Source: a candidate division Hyd24-12 bacterium UBA6080
Lineage (GTDB): Bacteria; Fermentibacterota; Fermentibacteria; Fermentibacterales; JCC-6
Length of the DNA stretch: 64,000 nt
Direction: 5' to 3'
Assembly (NCBI GenBank): GCA_002436025.1
Contig: DIXM01000016.1
Location: 1-64,000 of the forward strand
Each line of letters opens with the position of its first letter. The first letter of the stretch is position 1. The translations under genes and the position numbers were made by a program. Of this stretch, positions 59,492 through 64,000 are shown in pieces. The notes beneath the pieces are model-generated. The model saw nothing but the letters and a program-made list of their open reading frames with translations, searched no databases and was not told where the DNA came from.

Positions 59492-61258
59492 TCAGCCTGT
59501 ATTGGTTTTCTGTTCGGCATGCTGGTTGTAAAGTACCTCACGCAGCTTTGCAGTGAGGTCCTTCAATGAAAAAGGCTTCTGGATGAATTGTTCACCTTCG
59601 CCCAGCACCCCGTGGTGTGCGAGGATGTCGGCTGTGTAGCCGGACATGTACAGACATTTCAGGCCTGGATCAATGGTTGTAAGATTCCTGGCCAGATCGT
59701 GGCCGTTTGTTTCAGGCATCACCAGGTCGGTCAGGAGCAGGTCGATCCGGCCAGCGTTTTCACCGGCCAGACTAATGGCTTCGCTCGAAGTTCTCGCCAC
59801 CAGTACGGTGTAACCCTGACGTTCGAGCATGATGGTGATCATTTTCAGGATGGCCGGTTCGTCTTCCACAAGCAATATGGTCTTGTGACCATGCGACACC
59901 GTCTGGACAGGGATTTGTTTCGGCATTGGCACCGCTTCAGCAGAATGCCGCGGCAGGTAGATGCTGAAGGTCGTTCCTTGACCCTGCTCACTGTAAACGT
60001 TTATGAAGCCGTTGTTCTGTTTGACGATACCATACACGGTGGCAAGACCGAGGCCGGTTCCCTTACCCATCTCCTTGGTCGTGAAGAAAGGTTCAAAGAT
60101 CAGCAGGAGTGTTTTGGAATCAATGCCGCAGCCGTCGTCGCTCACATTCAGCATCACATACTCGCCCGGGATGAAACTCGCCTGCTGGGCGCAGTATTCC
60201 TCGTCCAGGGTGATGTTGCGGGTCTCCACGCTGATCATGCCGTTGCCCGTGATGGCGTCCCGGGCGTTGACGCAGAGATTGGCCAGCAGCTGATCGATCT
60301 GTGTGGTGTCCATCTTGACCGACCAGAGACCAGGGTCGGGTTTCCAGGCCAGATTGATGTTCTCTCCAATGAGCCGTCGCAGCATGTTGAGCATGCCTTC
60401 CACAGTGTTGTTGAGATCAATCACCGTGGGGGTTATGGTCTGTTTGCGGGCAAATGCCAGGAGCTGGCGTGTGAGGTCGGCGGAGCGCTGCGCTGCGTTG
60501 CGAATCTCTTCGAGATCGGGACGAAGGGGATGGTCCGGTCCGATGCTGTCCAGGGAAAGCTCAACGTGGCCAAGGATTACACCAAGCATGTTGTTGAAGT
60601 CGTGGGCCACCCCGCCGGCCAGCCTTCCCACCGATTCGATCTTCTGAGCCTGTTGGAGCTGACCCTCAAGTTTGGCCTGTTCGGCCTCGGCCAGCTTTCG
60701 CCCGGTTATGTCGCTTAACACCACACGGCAGACGGGAGCGCCGTCTTCAGACTGAGCGGCAGTTACCGTCAGATGCGCCCAGAACGGTGTACCGTCGGGT
60801 TTGACAAGCCGCAGTTCAAATTCCTGCAGTTCGCCGGTATCAAAAAGTTTTCTGCGATGCAGGTAATAGATGTCCTGGTCGTCACTGAGGATGTAACGGG
60901 AAAACGACTGCTTTGAAAGCAGGCTGCGGGCACTGCCAAGCAAAGTGGCGGCGCTGAGGTTGGCCTCGATGATCAGTCCACTCTCGGACAGGGTGCAGTA
61001 GCCCACCGGGGCAAGGTTGTAGAGGTCGAAATAGCGCGCCCTCCCGGCCTCGATCTCCGTCTGGGCCGTTCGAAGCTCCTCGTTCTGCATCTCCAGTTCG
61101 ATCTTGTACACCCGTAGTTCATGGAGTGTTTTCCTGATCTCCCCGGGCGAGAGGGTCGTGCTGTCTTTCGGCGACCGTGCGGTCGTTTCCCGGGCAAGGG
61201 CTTCAGCCTTTTTTCGCAGATCCGCAGGGTCTGTGGGGTGGTTCTCGTGGTTTTTCAT
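59492..61258 (-). CDS. PAS hybrid histidine kinase with receiver domain
   Basis: 588 aa, no transmembrane segment visible. Coiled coil (about 30-75), PAS domain (about 75-190, ITGRKLAEAEQ), HisKA with GGVAHDFNNMLGVILGH (phosphoacceptor His), HATPase_c (LLANLCVNARDAI N-box, VSDDGCGID, LIFEPFFTTKEMGKGTGLGLATVYG), and a receiver domain (ILLVEDEP, LLTDLVMPETNG with phosphoacceptor Asp, YMSGYT, QKPF). The HDFNN H-box resembles HWE/NtrB-like kinases. ATG 61258 overlaps the CheB-CheR fusion stop (ATGA). No separate output protein is beside it. Confidence 0.93.
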   Translation of the reverse strand: MKNHENHPTDPADLRKKAEALARETTARSPKDSTTLSPGEIRKTLHELRVYKIELEMQNEELRTAQTEIEAGRARYFDLYNLAPVGYCTLSESGLIIEANLSAATLLGSARSLLSKQSFSRYILSDDQDIYYLHRRKLFDTGELQEFELRLVKPDGTPFWAHLTVTAAQSEDGAPVCRVVLSDITGRKLAEAEQAKLEGQLQQAQKIESVGRLAGGVAHDFNNMLGVILGHVELSLDSIGPDHPLRPDLEEIRNAAQRSADLTRQLLAFARKQTITPTVIDLNNTVEGMLNMLRRLIGENINLAWKPDPGLWSVKMDTTQIDQLLANLCVNARDAITGNGMISVETRNITLDEEYCAQQASFIPGEYVMLNVSDDGCGIDSKTLLLIFEPFFTTKEMGKGTGLGLATVYGIVKQNNGFINVYSEQGQGTTFSIYLPRHSAEAVPMPKQIPVQTVSHGHKTILLVEDEPAILKMITIMLERQGYTVLVARTSSEAISLAGENAGRIDLLLTDLVMPETNGHDLARNLTTIDPGLKCLYMSGYTADILAHHGVLGEGEQFIQKPFSLKDLTAKLREVLYNQHAEQKTNTG

Positions 61259-64000
61259 GTGTTGTCTGCTTCGCCGGATGATGGCGAAGCGCCGTTTGCG
61301 CATGAATCCGTCAGCTCCCGGCCCTGTTGCCCGGTGACATCAAGTGATGCGCAGGTTATCCCGACTATGTCATTGCTGGAATCTCTAAGCGGTTCGATGG
61401 TCAAGTCATAGACAAAGCTCTTGCCTGCAGCAGTTATCCGGACGTTCTGCCGGACGCCTTCTCCGCTTGCCAGAACGTGTTTCTTGATGCTTGTCAGAAC
61501 GGAGGCTTCATGTTCCGGAAAAAGGTCGGCGTCGGTCTTGCCGATGATCGGTTCCGATGAGAATCCAGTGGTTGTGGCTTGAATCCAGGTGTAGCGAAGG
61601 TCAAGGTCCTGATTGAAAACGGAGATGGAAGCAGCGTTGAGGGCGACCCGCAGCCGCTCTTCGTTCACCCGCAGCGCCTCGTGAAGCTTTCGCACCGTAG
61701 TGATGTCCACAAAGGTCAGCACCGCGCCCTCGATAACGTTATCAATTGTGCGGTAGGGCTGAATGCGCATGGTGTACCACCTGCCCTCGGTGGTCTGCAC
61801 ATCAGTCTCCCTGGGGACCAGGGTGTTGAGCACAGCCTGCGTGTCCTCCTTCAGGCTGTCGTAGCCGGGCAGGTTGGAGACGATGTGGGACACGGGCCTG
61901 CCGATGTCGCTCTGGATCAGGTTGATGATCTTGGTGGCTGCAGGAGTGAAGCGCAGGATGCGCAACCGGTGGTCCACGAAGACTGTTGCGATGCCGGTGC
62001 CGGCCAGAAGATTGCTCATGTCGTTGTTGGCGTGTGAGAGGTCGGCAACCTTGGTTTGCAGCTCGGTGTTGACCGTAGCCAGCTCTTCGTTGACCGATTG
62101 CAGCTCTTCCTTGGATGTCTCCAGCTCCTCGTTGGTGGATTGCAGTTCCTCGTTGACCGACTGCATCTCCTCGTTGGACGACTTGAGCTCTTCGTTGGAG
62201 GTCTCCAGCTCTTCTTTGGTGGTCTGAAGATACTCCTCCTTGGCCCGCAGCTCCTTCTTCAGCAACTTTATGCGGTCGTCGACTTCCTCGCCGACCGGCT
62301 CTTCCGACGAGGGCTTGCAGGCCTGCCCACAAGGTAATGAAGACAAGTCACCGTTCAATGGTTCTTTTGCCGGCTCCATGATGACAAGGTACAATGGCTG
62401 CTCGGGCGAAGCCGAAGGGGCAGCGTCCACCGGACGGACAATCAGATTGACGGTGGTGAAGTCGCCGTTGGTCTTCACCCGCACTCCCGGGAACAGCACG
62501 GTATCACTGGTTTGTACTGCTTTGTGCAGTGCCGTGGTCAGGTCGCGCCGCAAACCTTCCCGGGCCATTTTCAGGATATTGTTGTGTCCGCTCTCCCCGG
62601 GGGCGGGTTCAAGGTACATGCCGGTTCGGCCGTGGATGTAGAGAATATCCCCCCCGGCATTGACCAGCGCTCCTGCCTGGACGACCTGCTGCAGAAGGGC
62701 CTGTTCTGTGAGCTCGCGCAGTGGCTGTTTTCGTGGATGGACCGTCTTCTGGTCGGTGCGCAGATTCTGTGCAGCGGTTGCTGACATGGTTGGCAGGAAC
62801 CGCCCCAGACTTGCTCGCTTGATGCCGACAAGGTCTTCCTTGCGCTGGTAGATTTTCTGTTTGCGGTCAAGCGCCGTAAAGAGATCGCCATGCTCGCCCA
62901 AGGTCTCGGATGTTCCGAGAAAGAGGAATCCGCGTGGGTTCAAAGCGTAGTGGAAAAGCGGGATGAGCTTTCTTTGCAGAGAGCCGCCCAGGTAGATCAG
63001 GAGGTTGCGGCAACTGATCAGGTCCAGCTTGGAAAAGGGCGGGTCCTTGATCACGCTCTGCTCCGAAAAAACCAGCATGTCTCGAATGCCTTTGTGGATG
63101 CGGTAGGCACTCTCGCCAGGATCGGCGGTAAAAAAACGCGCCAGCCGCTCCGGTGTGAGGTCGGTGGCGATGGAAGCCGGATAGATTCCGGCACGGGCCG
63201 CGGCAATGGCGTTGCTGTCGATGTCAGTGGCAAAGACCTGTACCCTGAAGCCCTGTTTCAATGCCTCCTGGCGCTCGGCCAGCAGAATGGCCAGGGAATA
63301 GGCCTCTTCGCCGGTGGAGCACCCCGGCACCCATATACGGATAACGGCATCAGCGCGCTTGCCGGCAAAGAGCTTTGGAATGATAAGCTCTTCCAGTATC
63401 TCGAAGGCTTCGGGGTCGCGGAAAAAGTTCGTCACACCGATCAGCATGTCGCGAAACAGAGCCTCCACTTCCTCGGGCCTCTGCTGGATGAATTTGACGT
63501 AGCCATCCAGTGTTTCGATCTGGTGCACGGACATGCGCCGTTCGACACGGCGTTGGCTGGTGCTGGGCTTGTACTGGGAAAAGTCGTGCCCGGTCTGGGC
63601 GCGCAGCAGGACAAATATCTTCTTGAGCGCGTTCTCGGTCTTTGGGGGGTGCTCGGCGTGAGTGGGCGGCTTGCCGAAGGCATGGGTAGTGTAGGCGATG
63701 AGCTGGGTCGGCATTTCGGCCGGCGGCAGTTCGTAGTCCACAAGCCCCGTGGCGATGGCGCTGCGCGGCATGCCGTCGTATTCGGTGGACTCGGGGTTTT
63801 GAGCCATCACCATGCCGCCCTCGCCTTTGATGGCCCGCACCCCCAGTGTGCCGTCGCTTCCGGTGCCCGAGAGCACCACGCCGATGGCCCGCTCGCGCTG
63901 ATCCTGGGCCAGGGACCTGAAAAAGAAGTCGATGGGCAGTCGAAAGCCGCGCGGGGCCGAAGGTTCAAGCAGTTGCAGCGTACCGTTCAAAAAGGCCATG
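61255..64000 (-). CDS. CheB-CheR-PAS fusion, N-terminus outside window
   Basis: At least 914 codons; the 5' end is cut by the window edge. Order: C-terminal part of CheB methylesterase (VVLSGTGSDGTLG, GGMVMAQNPESTEYDGMP), CheR methyltransferase (RRMSVHQIETLDGYVKF, NFFRDPEAFEILE, PGCSTGEEAYSLAI, ISCRNLLIYL), a long heptad coiled coil (about 610-690, rich in EELxSxNEEL), then PAS domains (about 695-800 and 800-905). Such fusions usually couple methyl-accepting control to a hybrid histidine kinase, which is encoded next here. Chemotaxis receptors are not in the window. Confidence 0.93.
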   Translation of the reverse strand, partial: MAFLNGTLQLLEPSAPRGFRLPIDFFFRSLAQDQRERAIGVVLSGTGSDGTLGVRAIKGEGGMVMAQNPESTEYDGMPRSAIATGLVDYELPPAEMPTQLIAYTTHAFGKPPTHAEHPPKTENALKKIFVLLRAQTGHDFSQYKPSTSQRRVERRMSVHQIETLDGYVKFIQQRPEEVEALFRDMLIGVTNFFRDPEAFEILEELIIPKLFAGKRADAVIRIWVPGCSTGEEAYSLAILLAERQEALKQGFRVQVFATDIDSNAIAAARAGIYPASIATDLTPERLARFFTADPGESAYRIHKGIRDMLVFSEQSVIKDPPFSKLDLISCRNLLIYLGGSLQRKLIPLFHYALNPRGFLFLGTSETLGEHGDLFTALDRKQKIYQRKEDLVGIKRASLGRFLPTMSATAAQNLRTDQKTVHPRKQPLRELTEQALLQQVVQAGALVNAGGDILYIHGRTGMYLEPAPGESGHNNILKMAREGLRRDLTTALHKAVQTSDTVLFPGVRVKTNGDFTTVNLIVRPVDAAPSASPEQPLYLVIMEPAKEPLNGDLSSLPCGQACKPSSEEPVGEEVDDRIKLLKKELRAKEEYLQTTKEELETSNEELKSSNEEMQSVNEELQSTNEELETSKEELQSVNEELATVNTELQTKVADLSHANNDMSNLLAGTGIATVFVDHRLRILRFTPAATKIINLIQSDIGRPVSHIVSNLPGYDSLKEDTQAVLNTLVPRETDVQTTEGRWYTMRIQPYRTIDNVIEGAVLTFVDITTVRKLHEALRVNEERLRVALNAASISVFNQDLDLRYTWIQATTTGFSSEPIIGKTDADLFPEHEASVLTSIKKHVLASGEGVRQNVRITAAGKSFVYDLTIEPLRDSSNDIVGITCASLDVTGQQGRELTDSCANGASPSSGEADNT
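62050..62230 (-). repeat. Heptad repeat encoding long coiled coil
   Basis: Imperfect 21-bp repeats encode (EELxSxN)-type heptads in the CheB-CheR fusion. The repeat is part of the known domain architecture and is not an independent element. Confidence 0.7.

Noticed and set aside
62056..62337. Leucine-rich plus-strand frame
   Set aside because: It is the complement of the coiled-coil heptad repeat of the CheB-CheR fusion.

Overview
The window reads as part of a GC-rich chromosome from an uncultured Gram-negative bacterium of the Fibrobacteres-Chlorobi-Bacteroidetes style. The signs are type IX-like C-terminal sorting domains, an SbsA/Ig-like lipoprotein of the Bacteroidetes type, a MoxR-DUF58-BatABCD operon, and many short lipoproteins and secreted beta-rich proteins. 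A candidate phylum such as Fermentibacteria/Aegiribacteria is my guess from gene style, not a placement. Genes are packed tightly with frequent ATGA/GTGA/TTGA overlaps.

Plus strand, 1-13.5 kb: the end of an unknown gene, a large two-tier hairpin, murJ, uvrC, a beta-rich exported protein, tRNA-Leu(UAA), an endonuclease-type mutL, miaA, a ParB-HTH-TPR fusion, an Ig-like lipoprotein, a ferredoxin-nitroreductase, a sodium/solute symporter and an AlkD-type DNA repair gene with no canonical start codon. About 13.5-17.5 kb is an AT-richer accessory block: a secreted protein, an acyl-ACP thioesterase, and an AAA ATPase/RloB pair matching the AbiL abortive-infection system.

17.6-21.0 kb (minus strand) holds a VCBS-repeat protein with a type IX-like tail, a polysaccharide deacetylase and a lipoprotein. 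21-36.8 kb (plus) holds pgi, purN, an M15-type peptidase, an L,D-transpeptidase, a PQQ-propeller protein, a divergent Era-like GTPase, scpA-scpB, an RsuA/RluB-type pseudouridine synthase, cmk, plsC, rpsA, mtaB, a CoaE homologue lacking the P-loop lysine, and a membrane-anchored TPR protein. 36.8-38.2 kb is a second AT-richer patch with structured repeats, a YefM/YoeB-type toxin-antitoxin pair whose operator straddles its promoter, and a GNAT acetyltransferase.

52.6 down to 38.3 kb (minus) is one unbroken gene string: M14 carboxypeptidase, rpmA, hutI, a TPR protein with a MshEN-like double motif, a pseudo-histidine-kinase, a phosphohexomutase, moxR, DUF58, a DUF4381-like gene, batA, batB, batC and batD. 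It is followed on the plus strand by tRNA-Pro(UGG) with a clear promoter, an orphan antitoxin-like gene and a secreted propeller-like protein. 54.3-64 kb (minus) carries an S9D glutamyl-endopeptidase-like protease, a DUF7670-like membrane protein with two SPFH proteins, and a CheB-CheR-PAS fusion with a hybrid histidine kinase.

Most useful leads: several genes whose only plausible starts are AUA or CUG; a TPR protein with a tandem motif fitting the c-di-GMP-binding MshEN pattern; degenerate nucleotide sites in Era-like, CoaE-like and kinase-like proteins; the ParB-TPR fusion; and three promoters sharing a GATATT -10 box exactly 17 bp from a TTGA-type -35 box.
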